DNA of 10,905 nucleotides from RH-AL1 sp050013235 (lineage in GTDB: Bacteria; Pseudomonadota; Alphaproteobacteria; Rhizobiales; Beijerinckiaceae). The stretch spans positions 1 to 10,905 of the forward strand of contig JBEKFQ010000085.1 of the NCBI GenBank assembly GCA_050013235.1, read 5' to 3'. A program made the position numbers and the translations under genes. Numbering within the stretch: the first letter of the stretch is position 1; each line of letters opens with the position of its first letter. Of this stretch, positions 1 through 6,355 are shown one piece after another. Below the pieces are notes generated by a model. That model was not told the origin of the DNA. It was given only the letters and a program-made list of their open reading frames with translations, and ran no database searches.

Positions 1-125
1 AAGCCCCGCGAAACAGGCCAAGAACCCTTCCATCGACCCACCCTCTCAAGCCAAAAAGCCTGAGCGGTGCAGAATCGATCACCAAATCACACGCAAGCGA
101 ATTCGATATGCGATTCCCCTGGCCT
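1..125. other. Left edge, no supported gene
   Basis: No frame here can be assigned to a protein with confidence. On the plus strand three short frames are open from the window edge, and none has a recognisable motif. On the minus strand an ATG at 31-33 follows a purine-rich stretch (GAGAGGGTGGG) that could be a ribosome binding site. It would start a gene running left out of the window, but only 11 codons (MEGFLACFAGL) are visible, too few to judge. Confidence 0.3.
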
Positions 126-458
126 TTATGGCTCTTGCAGTCGACACCGGAAAGAAGTAGGCAGGAGATGGTCACAACGTGCTGTCGACCTTCGGCGATT
201 TGTTGATTTTAAAGCGATTACGAGTGCATTGGTAGCTAATCCCTCCTCCGCTACCAAACAACTCTCTGAAGTTGCTGGGTTAAGCGCATAGCGCGGGTCG
301 ACGCTTTCATCCCGAGGGCTTGACAACTTTTGTTTTGCGTTTGAGCAGTTCTTTGTCCAATCGCTGAAAAAACAATATGCGCCGGCCAGATCGACATAGG
401 CCGTCGCCGTCGGATGCGTGGCGATCTCGGAGGGGAGCAATTGTTTCGTACCGCACAT
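126..458 (-). pseudogene. Possible decayed tail of an unrecognised gene
   Basis: This 110-codon frame is in the same reading frame as the ORF at 465-815 and is separated from it only by a TAG at 465-467 and two codons (CGG GAA). The first 35 or so codons have GC-rich third positions like the real genes nearby (residues such as LPSEIATHPTATAYVDLAGAY). The rest becomes AT-richer and cysteine-rich and looks non-coding. Its own ATG has no well-placed Shine-Dalgarno sequence: a GGAGGAGG lies upstream, but about 14 bases from the ATG and within the preceding ORF. The likeliest reading is that the start of this frame continued the upstream protein before a nonsense mutation, with a degraded end. It could also be a chance ORF. 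I recognise no family. Confidence 0.25.
229..257. repeat. Perfect 8-bp inverted repeat with 13-nt loop
   Basis: TTGGTAGC at 229-236 is the exact reverse complement of GCTACCAA at 250-257. The 13-base loop is pyrimidine-rich on the plus strand, so on the minus strand it presents GGAGGAGGG. A single-stranded GGAGG loop could mimic or mask a ribosome binding site, but the ATG just after it on the minus strand runs into a stop after three codons. No T-run follows on either strand, so it is a poor intrinsic terminator. Confidence 0.4.
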
Positions 459-464
459 TTCCCG

Positions 465-815
465 CTAAGGAGCCTCCTCCCTGGCGCCGTCCTCTTCGCT
501 CGCCTTGCGCGCGGCCACAACGACCAAGCGGGTCAAGGCGTCGAGCTGCGTCTCAAAAGGAACCGGCGGAAAATCCCAAGCTGCGTCCGTAGGCAACCGG
601 AGCCGAATGCCCGCATCGCGGCTGCGCTTCACTAATCCGAATCGCACGAGCGCCTCGAGATAATCGCTGAGTCTGTGGAAGTCGTCATGGGAGATAACAA
701 AGCGGTCGCCGCCGAGCGCTATCTGGCGTCCTGGTTCCAGCGGCGCGCCGTTGCGCGACAGGCGATCGGCTAGGGCTTGTCGACCGCCGCTTGGGACCGG
801 GTCGCAACGCCTCAT
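465..815 (-). CDS. Hypothetical protein, unrecognised, possibly interrupted
   Basis: This ORF of 116 residues lies directly below the damaged response regulator. I recognise no family. Residues 20-90 look like genuine protein: a basic and acidic mixed stretch with DDFHRLSDYLEALVRFGLV followed by KRSRDAGIRLRL. That helix-then-beta pattern would suit a winged-helix fold, though this is only an impression. The C-terminus is highly charged (ASEEDGAREEAP). The first dozen codons overlap, in another frame, DNA that encodes the end of the response regulator HTH, so the ATG at 813-815 is probably not the ancestral start, and it has no good ribosome binding site. The frame continues beyond its TAG into 126-458 with coding-like codons, which suggests a nonsense mutation in a longer gene. 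There are no membrane segments or signal peptide. Confidence 0.4.
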   Translation of the reverse strand: MRRCDPVPSGGRQALADRLSRNGAPLEPGRQIALGGDRFVISHDDFHRLSDYLEALVRFGLVKRSRDAGIRLRLPTDAAWDFPPVPFETQLDALTRLVVVAARKASEEDGAREEAP

Positions 816-863
816 TTCGCTCGGGCATTATCTAAGTGGAAGTCGACCGCACGTTTCCCGATC
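770..863 (-). pseudogene. Out-of-frame remnant of response-regulator HTH
   Basis: Read one base out of frame from the response regulator ORF, this stretch encodes the second half of a LuxR/VjbR-type helix-turn-helix: IGKRAVDFHLDNARAK, then a TGA at 812-814, then GVATRSQAAVDKP and a TAG at 770-772. In intact relatives the HTH runs through residues of the pattern GKRAVDFHVDNARAKLGVATR without a break. This shows that the upstream ORF lost one base near 863 (where CTTGGATC would be CTTGGnATC) and that the leucine codon after ARAK is now a stop. The protein end may also have shifted, because residues ALADRL continue in a third frame within the ORF at 465-815. Confidence 0.75.
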
Positions 864-1440
864 CAAGGACGTTCAGGATCTCCTCCGGCGATTTTCCACG
901 TGCCGCCCATGTTAAACTCGCGATCTCACGGTCGTTGAGATTGATTTGAGATGGCCAAATACGCGTTCGAGCGATGCCGGCAAGCCGGGCGTTAATGATT
1001 GTTTGCAGGATGTCGAAGTCGATCGGCTTCGTGACGTAATCGTCAGCGCCGAGATTTCGTCCCTTCAACTCGTTGTCCCTGTCACTGAGCGCTATCAAGA
1101 AAACGAAACGGACATCCCCAAAACGAGGTGCGTCCGCCGTCAGCCGTTTAAGAACTTCAAAGCCGGACATCAACGGCATATTGATGTCGCACAAAACGAG
1201 ATCAGGTTGCGCCTGGTCTATGGCGGACAATCCTTCCTTTCCATTTTTCGCTAAAATGACGGTGAACCCACGATCTCGAAGTTCTTCGGAGATTAATGAC
1301 GCGGTCTCGAAATCATCTTCAATGCAAAGGATCCTCGGACCGCTTGCGGTGGGGATATTTGTGTCTTTGCCCTTGTTACCTCTATGGCTCGCGGCTTTGG
1401 GCGAGGACGTTGGATTGTCCGTGGATGCGGCTTCTGTCAT
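832..1440 (-). CDS. Response regulator with frameshifted LuxR-type HTH
   Basis: This is a response regulator of 202 residues, probably a cytoplasmic transcription factor under phosphorelay control. After a polar, low-complexity N-terminus (residues 1-34) comes a complete receiver domain (about 36-155). It has the acidic pocket E41-D42-D43, phospho-acceptor D85 in LCDINMP, a serine at the switch position (S119 in ALSDRD) and the conserved lysine K138 in VTKPID. A LuxR/VjbR-type HTH begins at about residue 166 (INLNDREIASLTWAARGKS), but after G193 the frame is lost and the protein ends in an unrelated SGNVRSTST. The DNA-recognition helix is therefore missing, and the encoded protein should not bind DNA normally. 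It lies 69 bases downstream of the small secreted protein on the same strand and could be the last gene of that transcript. No histidine kinase is present in the window. The start ATG has only a weak GTGAG upstream. Confidence 0.8.
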   Translation of the reverse strand: MTEAASTDNPTSSPKAASHRGNKGKDTNIPTASGPRILCIEDDFETASLISEELRDRGFTVILAKNGKEGLSAIDQAQPDLVLCDINMPLMSGFEVLKRLTADAPRFGDVRFVFLIALSDRDNELKGRNLGADDYVTKPIDFDILQTIINARLAGIARTRIWPSQINLNDREIASLTWAARGKSPEEILNVLGSGNVRSTST

Positions 1441-1509
1441 GAGAGCGGCTCACTTGCACCCGAGCCCTTTCCCGCATCGATTTAGCTGGATGAAGGATCG
1501 TCGTAATGA

Positions 1510-1740
1510 TCAGCGAGGCTGGATCAGCCTATTTCTTGCGGCTGGCGATGCGCCAACCGGAACGATGGCTCCGATTTGAGAGCTCTTGATAGCACCCGTC
1601 ACACGGCCAGAAACGCTAGGTTTGGCGACGAAAACAGGACGGTAAAATGCCGATTGCGGCGCGCTCTTGTTCTCGGCCGCGAGAGCCGCGCTGCTCGCAA
1701 TCACTGCGATTGCAAGGAAGAGAAACTTTGGAAAAAGCAT
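1510..1740 (-). CDS. Small secreted (periplasmic) protein, function unknown
   Basis: This is a 76-residue protein with a clear Sec signal peptide: Lys5 after MLFP, a hydrophobic core FLFLAIAVIASSAALA, and AxA-type cleavage near residues 21-23. The mature part is about 54 residues, basic and rich in Ala, Ser, Val and Pro (for example YRPVFVAKPSVSGRVTGAI). It has no cysteine, no histidine and no evident metal-binding motif. The ATG follows GAAAGGATGCGAAC, a good ribosome binding site. It starts 27 bases after the stop of the outer-membrane efflux gene on the same strand, so the two are probably cotranscribed and this protein may be an accessory of the pump. I recognise no family, and the role is inferred from position only. 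Confidence 0.65.
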   Translation of the reverse strand: MLFPKFLFLAIAVIASSAALAAENKSAPQSAFYRPVFVAKPSVSGRVTGAIKSSQIGAIVPVGASPAARNRLIQPR

Positions 1741-1767
1741 GTTCGCATCCTTTCGAGATTGTGGGCC

Positions 1768-3366
1768 TCAAAACGAGGGGATCCAGCTCGTATTCACTGG
1801 GCCATCGGTAATCTTAGAAATTTTGTCTTTGTCGCTAGCCGTCACGATCGGGCCTACCGGCGGCAGATTCTTGAGGTTCTGGTCCTTCCAATCGCCGCCA
1901 AGCGCCATGACGAGGCCGGCGACATCGGCGAGACGATTGCCCTCGGCCTGGACGTGATTCTGAACAGCCTGGAGATAGGCCTGCTCCGCATTCAGAACAG
2001 TGAGAATGTTGACATAACCTATTTTCAATTGGGCCCGGACAATTTCGAGGTTTCTCAAGGCCAGGTCTTCCGCGTAAACGGTCGCTTTTACGGCGTCCGA
2101 ATCCGCCTGCAACGCTTGCAGGGCATCGGCCACATTCTGGAATGCGGTAATCACCGCGAGGCGATATTGCGCTTCGGCCTGAAGGAGACCCGCTTCGGCG
2201 GCCTTTTGCTTGTTGAGCAGCGTAAACCCTTCGAAGATCGGCTGTGTTACACCAGCGGTGAGGGTGTAAAAGGCACTGCCAGGTGTAAGGAGTTGCCCCA
2301 AACTATATGAGCTATAACCACCAGCCGCGCTCAACGTGATATTGGGGAGACGCGCGGCAACGGCGACGCCAATCAAAGCGCTCGCGGAATGCATATTGGC
2401 TTCGGCGGTACGCACATCGGGACGCTGGCGGATAAATTCGGACGGCAAGCGGACCGGCAGGCTCTTGGGCACGGCGATTGATTTTAGAACGAATTTTTCA
2501 GGCACTTCCGAGCCCGAATAATTGCCGGCGAGTGCGGTAAGTTGATCACGTTGCTGCGCCAATTGTTTGGCGAGTGGCGGTAACAGTTCGAGCGCCTGGG
2601 CGAGTGCCGTTTCTTGGGTCAACACGTCCGTCTCGGCCGCGTAGCCCGCCGTTTTCTGTTTCCGCACAAGATCGAGCAATTCTCGCTCGATCACGATCAC
2701 CTTTTGAATCGCTTCGATCTGGCCGCGTAACGAAGCCTCGTTGATGGCGCCCGTGATGACATTCGTCGTCAATGTCAGGTAAGCCGCCTCCAGCTGATAG
2801 CGCTGCTGATCCGTCTGCGCTTCCAACGATTCGACAGCACGCCGGTTGCCACCCCAGACATCTGGCGTGTAGCTGACGGTCAATTGCTTGAGGAATATCG
2901 CGTAAGGGTTCGTCGGCCCTCCGGGGGACGTAGCAAATTGGTTACTCCCTTGATAATTCGAACTGTCGCTCGAATTGAAAATAGCCGAGGGCAGGAAGCC
3001 GCCCTTCTGCGCTTCCGCGTTGTAATACGCCACTTTGATTGCGGCCTCGGCAGCCGGCAGCGTCGGATTGTTTTTGATCGACGCCTCGACGAGGTCGTTG
3101 AGCGCCTTGTTGTGGAAGACCTGCCACCAGCGTTCGGGAATATCCTGACCGAAGACCAGGTGCAGACTGCCTTTACTCCCTTCAATGGCCGGCAGCTTCT
3201 CGGCGGTGAAACGAGCAGCCTCCGGCTTTGGCGGCGAGATAAAATTAGGGCCGACGGCACAGCCAGTTAACCCCGTGAGCATGGCGGGGGTGATTGCGGC
3301 ACCAACGCGAAATAAAGAATGTCGCCCGGCGTGCGAGCGGTTATTCGAAACAGCATGACGCATCAT
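1768..3366 (-). CDS. RND efflux outer-membrane lipoprotein, NodT/OprM family
   Basis: This is the outer-membrane channel of a tripartite efflux pump, the TolC-like exit duct that docks on the adaptor. It is 532 residues with two outer-membrane efflux (OEP) repeats. The N-terminus has a signal sequence ending in lipobox LTGC, so C36 should be lipidated. Family hallmarks are GPNFISPP just after the cysteine, WGGNRRAVESLEAQ in the first repeat, the diagnostic LPSEFIRQRPDVRTAEA linker, ARLPNITLSAAGGY, the mirrored TQPIFEGF strand and NILTVLNAEQAYLQA near the end. Length and domain order are normal for NodT/OprM. A C-terminal tail of roughly 40 residues after the last helix is slightly long. Two adjacent ATGs (3366 and 3363) are possible. 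GGTG lies 4 or 7 bases upstream, favouring the second. It is divergent from the adaptor and permease genes, which almost certainly supply its partners. Confidence 0.92.
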   Translation of the reverse strand: MMRHAVSNNRSHAGRHSLFRVGAAITPAMLTGLTGCAVGPNFISPPKPEAARFTAEKLPAIEGSKGSLHLVFGQDIPERWWQVFHNKALNDLVEASIKNNPTLPAAEAAIKVAYYNAEAQKGGFLPSAIFNSSDSSNYQGSNQFATSPGGPTNPYAIFLKQLTVSYTPDVWGGNRRAVESLEAQTDQQRYQLEAAYLTLTTNVITGAINEASLRGQIEAIQKVIVIERELLDLVRKQKTAGYAAETDVLTQETALAQALELLPPLAKQLAQQRDQLTALAGNYSGSEVPEKFVLKSIAVPKSLPVRLPSEFIRQRPDVRTAEANMHSASALIGVAVAARLPNITLSAAGGYSSYSLGQLLTPGSAFYTLTAGVTQPIFEGFTLLNKQKAAEAGLLQAEAQYRLAVITAFQNVADALQALQADSDAVKATVYAEDLALRNLEIVRAQLKIGYVNILTVLNAEQAYLQAVQNHVQAEGNRLADVAGLVMALGGDWKDQNLKNLPPVGPIVTASDKDKISKITDGPVNTSWIPSF

Positions 3367-3698
3367 AGTTCACCATACAGGATTTAAACATTCAGGCATA
3401 AAATCCGCCACACAGAATTTATATGGCACGATTAAAGTCAAAGTTGCGTCTCATTTAGACATGAACGCCAATCTTGGCCACAACTTGCCTATAGCATGAT
3501 CAAAGGCAAGGAAAATACGGGGTCAGATGGACGTTATGCATTAGGGAGCTGGCGTTTGTTCGTTGCTACGCTGGAGTAAACTGCGATATCCGGTCAAGTG
3601 TGATAGATCACACTAGACGAACCTTGGGGATAGTGGCGATAAGGCTCTGTAAGGTTAGTGCCGCTTGCGAAGCGGAGATATCCACTCAGGGTGGTCCC
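3367..3698. promoter_or_regulatory. Divergent control region between outer-membrane channel and adaptor
   Basis: These 332 bases separate the minus-strand outer-membrane gene from the plus-strand adaptor and permease genes, so promoters for both must lie here. It is visibly AT-richer than the flanking genes. The clearest element is the 18-bp dyad at 3597-3614. On the minus strand, TTGACT and TATAAA occur upstream of the outer-membrane gene but only 12 bases apart, too close for a standard sigma-70 promoter, so I do not call one. The adaptor frame stays open upstream to 3600, but that extension lacks a signal-like N-terminus and overlaps the dyad, so it is taken as untranslated. Confidence 0.6.
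3597..3614. promoter_or_regulatory. Putative operator: perfect 18-bp dyad
   Basis: AGTGTGAT-AG-ATCACACT is a perfect inverted repeat with 8-bp arms and a 2-base centre, about 85 bases upstream of the adaptor start. The inner core TGTGA-N4-TCACA resembles CRP/FNR-superfamily half-sites, with the 4-base gap typical of FNR-type sites rather than the 6-base gap of classical CRP. GntR and other dimeric repressors also use such dyads. No regulator gene beside the pump identifies the binder. Its place in the divergent region makes it the best operator candidate for the pump. Confidence 0.55.
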
Positions 3699-4907
3699 AT
3701 GCGCTTTAATAAGACTCTCGTTATAATGGTTGGCGCCGGTCTTCTGGGATTGGGCGCGTTTGGGTTGCGGCTCTCATTGGCGGGGCAACCGGAGAAGCCG
3801 AGCGAGGAATTCAAGACCTCGGTGGCGGGCCCCTCCACCGATGCCTCGGGCGAGCCGGCGCTGGAACTCAGCGATAAGCAAAATGCCGCGATTAAGATCG
3901 AAAAAGTGGGTGAGAAAACGTTCGAGCAAGAGCGGGAGGCCATCGGCAATATCGATTTTAATCAAAATCTGTCCGTTCAGGTGTTCACGCCGTATCAGGG
4001 CCGCATCATCGACGCTTATCCAAACATCGGAGACAAGGTCGAAAAGGACCAGGTGCTATTCACGATCGACAGCCCCGATCTTTTGGCGGCGGAATCGAAT
4101 TTGATTGCCGCGGCAGGCGTGCTCGAACTTCAGTCCAGAACGCTCGCGCGGCTCCAATCGCTGATCAAGATTGGCGGCGTATCCCAACAGAACGTGGATC
4201 AAACGACATCGGATCAGATGACGGCCGAGGGGACTCTAAAATCGGCGCGCGATGCCGTCCGGATCTTCGGCAAAACCGAGGCCGAGATCGACGGCATCGT
4301 CGCGGGACGCCGGGCCGATCCAAAATTGGTCGTGAAAAGTCCAATAAGCGGTTATGTGACGGCGCGCACCGCGCAGCCGGGATTGTTGGTGCAACCAGGA
4401 AATACGCCCGCTCCGTTCACGGTCGCCGATATGTCGACCATGTGGATGTTTGCGAATGTCGTCGAAAGCGATGCTCCTTATCTCCACGTCGGTCAGACGC
4501 TTCACGCCCAGGTGTCGGCCTATCCGGGCCGCGACTTCGCGGGGGTGGTCACGGTTATCAGCCCTTCCGTCGATCCCAATAGCCGCCGTGTTTTTGTTCG
4601 CACCGAAATCAAAGATCCCGATCATTTGCTTCGCGCGGGCATGCTGACGAATTTCAAAATCCGGGTTAGTGAGCCCACCCGCTCGCCTGCAGTGCCCGTT
4701 AGAGCGATCATTCGAGAAGGCGATGGGACATTCTCGGTCTGGACGACGAAGGATAAGCGTCACTTCGTGGAAGAAACGGTGAAGATAGGTCTCGAGCAAG
4801 ACGACTTTTTCCAGGTCGTCGAAGGCCTCAAGCCGGGCGAGTTGGTCGTGACCGAGAACGGCACTTTTTTGAGCGCTAAATATGCCGGCGGCGGACCGTC
4901 GGATTGA
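3699..4907 (+). CDS. RND efflux periplasmic adaptor (membrane fusion protein), CzcB/CusB-like
   Basis: This adaptor links the inner-membrane RND pump to the outer-membrane channel. With the start at 3699 it is 402 residues; an upstream in-frame start is possible but unlikely, because MRFNKTLVIMVGAGLLGLGAFGL gives a proper N-terminal membrane anchor and follows AGGGTGG. Domains in order are the anchor (about 5-28), a polar linker, the first half of the barrel-sandwich (about 92-127, VFTPYQGRIIDAYPNIGDKV), a short alpha-hairpin (about 128-195), the second lipoyl half (about 211-245, VKSPISGYVTARTAQPG), a beta-barrel (about 247-325, with RAGMLTNFKIRV) and a membrane-proximal domain (about 326-395). 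It lacks the Met/His-rich segment of copper adaptors, so it gives no hint of Cu/Ag specificity. The permease follows after 50 bases on the same strand. The OMF partner is divergent. Confidence 0.9.
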   Translation: MRFNKTLVIMVGAGLLGLGAFGLRLSLAGQPEKPSEEFKTSVAGPSTDASGEPALELSDKQNAAIKIEKVGEKTFEQEREAIGNIDFNQNLSVQVFTPYQGRIIDAYPNIGDKVEKDQVLFTIDSPDLLAAESNLIAAAGVLELQSRTLARLQSLIKIGGVSQQNVDQTTSDQMTAEGTLKSARDAVRIFGKTEAEIDGIVAGRRADPKLVVKSPISGYVTARTAQPGLLVQPGNTPAPFTVADMSTMWMFANVVESDAPYLHVGQTLHAQVSAYPGRDFAGVVTVISPSVDPNSRRVFVRTEIKDPDHLLRAGMLTNFKIRVSEPTRSPAVPVRAIIREGDGTFSVWTTKDKRHFVEETVKIGLEQDDFFQVVEGLKPGELVVTENGTFLSAKYAGGGPSD

Positions 4908-4957
4908 CGCTCCCTTACGCCCATTAGCCGAATCCATCGAGATATAGGGGTAGAGAG

Positions 4958-6355
4958 TTGATAAAATCCATCCTCGCATTTGGATTGACGCGCCATACGA
5001 TCGTCGTGCTTGGCGTTGTCGTCTTCGCCGTCGCCGGCTTCTTTGCGTTCAAGAAGCTGAATATCGAGGCTTATCCGAACCCCGCGCCCGTCATTCTGGA
5101 AATTACCGCCCAGGCCGCGGGGCTGTCCGCCGAGGAAATGGAAAAATACTACACGATTCCGATGGAGGTCGGCCTCTACCCAACGCCGGGCATTCAAAGC
5201 GTCCGCTCGACATCTTTCTACGGGCTATCTTTCGTGCGTGTGACGTTCAAATACGGCGTCGATTACAACAACGCGCTTTACCAAACGAACGTCAGCCTGA
5301 CCCAGAATGTTGCACTCCCAGGGAATCAGATTCCGAATATCCAGCAATCGAGCCTTGTCGGCGAGGTCTATCGCTATCAGGTGGTGGGACCCAAGCATAC
5401 CGGCCTAACAAATCTCCGGACGATTCAAGACTGGGTTGTGCTTCGCCGTTTGTTTACGGTTCCAGGCGTCGTCCAGGTCAATTCCTGGGGTGGCACCACG
5501 AAGCAGTTTAATGTCGACGTCGATCTACTCAAGCTCCAAACGTTCAGCGTGACCCTCCCGCAGGTCATTACGGCGATCGGCAGTGCGAACGTGAATGTCG
5601 GCGGCCGTGAAATCGATTTCGGCGAACAATCCGTCAATATTCGCGGCATCGGCCTGATCGACGACGGCGGCAACGACGAGCTTTTGAAGGGCGATAGGAT
5701 CAAGGATCTCGAAAACGTCGTTCTCGCTCAGGTCAACAGCGTTCCCGTTTATCTCAAGGATGTGGCGAAAGTTTCCGTTGGCTTCATGCCGCGGCTCGGC
5801 ATCGCGGGCCGCGATCACGATGACGATGTCGCGCTTTCCATCGTCGTGATGCACCGGGAGCAGCATACCAACGACGTCGTGCCGGCTATCAAGGCCGAAG
5901 TCGAGAAAATGAACAATGATGGAACGTTGCCGCCAGGGGTGAAGGTCGTTCCTTATTATGACCGGACGTCATTGGTCGACGTGACGACGCATACGGTCCT
6001 TCACAATCTCATCTTCGGTTGCCTCCTGGTTTTCTTTATCCAGTGGGTCTTCCTTGGCGACTTACGCAGCGCCATCGTTGTGGCCGCGAACATCCCGATC
6101 GCGCTCTTTTTTGCGATTATGATTTTGGTGTTGCGAGGCGAAGATGCCAATCTTCTCTCGGTGGGAGCTGTCGACTTCGGTATTATCGTCGACTCCGCGG
6201 TTATTCTCGTCGAAAATATATTCCGGAATCTTCAGGCCGAGCCTAAGGAAAAGCAGGTTCTGTTGCATGACCTCGCTCAGGGGCAATTTGGGACCGATCC
6301 GACAGCGCGACGAACATCGATTCGCCCCACACATGGACAGACCGGCTCCGCTTGA
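4958..6355 (+). CDS. RND permease, N-terminal half (to frameshift)
   Basis: This first frame starts with TTG at 4958 behind ATAGGGGTAGAGAG, a reasonable ribosome binding site. No better start precedes the typical RND N-terminus IKSILAFGLTRHT. It encodes the first transmembrane helix (about 13-34), the PN1/PN2 porter subdomains and docking loop of the first periplasmic domain (roughly 35-340), and TM2-TM4 with the proton-relay residues D406, D412 and E419. From residue 458 on the frame is wrong: the last 8 residues (THGQTGSA) are out-of-frame translation and the ORF stops at TGA 6353-6355. On its own it has only about four of twelve membrane helices and cannot be a functional pump. Confidence 0.8.
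   Translation: MIKSILAFGLTRHTIVVLGVVVFAVAGFFAFKKLNIEAYPNPAPVILEITAQAAGLSAEEMEKYYTIPMEVGLYPTPGIQSVRSTSFYGLSFVRVTFKYGVDYNNALYQTNVSLTQNVALPGNQIPNIQQSSLVGEVYRYQVVGPKHTGLTNLRTIQDWVVLRRLFTVPGVVQVNSWGGTTKQFNVDVDLLKLQTFSVTLPQVITAIGSANVNVGGREIDFGEQSVNIRGIGLIDDGGNDELLKGDRIKDLENVVLAQVNSVPVYLKDVAKVSVGFMPRLGIAGRDHDDDVALSIVVMHREQHTNDVVPAIKAEVEKMNNDGTLPPGVKVVPYYDRTSLVDVTTHTVLHNLIFGCLLVFFIQWVFLGDLRSAIVVAANIPIALFFAIMILVLRGEDANLLSVGAVDFGIIVDSAVILVENIFRNLQAEPKEKQVLLHDLAQGQFGTDPTARRTSIRPTHGQTGSA

Noticed and set aside
1..33. Minus-strand ATG at 31-33 after a purine-rich stretch, possibly the start of a gene leaving the window
   Set aside because: Only 11 codons are visible, and plus-strand frames are equally open across the same edge.
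1516..1530. AGGCTG-GAT-CAGCCT hairpin at the end of the small secreted protein gene as a terminator
   Set aside because: On the minus strand no T-run follows, and the hairpin lies within the last codons; the short T-rich stretch is on the wrong side.
1576..2310. Plus-strand ORF of 244 codons opposite the outer-membrane efflux gene
   Set aside because: It is a shadow of the well-supported NodT-family gene, which has all of its family motifs on the minus strand.
3412..3450. TTGACT and TATAAA on the minus strand as a promoter for the outer-membrane gene
   Set aside because: The two hexamers are only 12 bases apart, too close for a sigma-70 promoter.
3484..3510. CTTGCC and GGCAAG inverted repeat with 15-base spacer in the divergent region
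   Set aside because: Six-base arms this far apart are common by chance; a second unrelated pair of similar geometry (3380-3406) lies nearby.
3600..3698. N-terminal extension of the adaptor to a start at 3600
   Set aside because: It would place the start inside the dyad and ahead of the membrane anchor. The ATG at 3699 has a good ribosome binding site and gives a standard N-terminus.
4236..4979. Minus-strand ORF of 247 codons opposite the adaptor
   Set aside because: Shadow of the adaptor gene; no motif and no sensible ribosome binding site.
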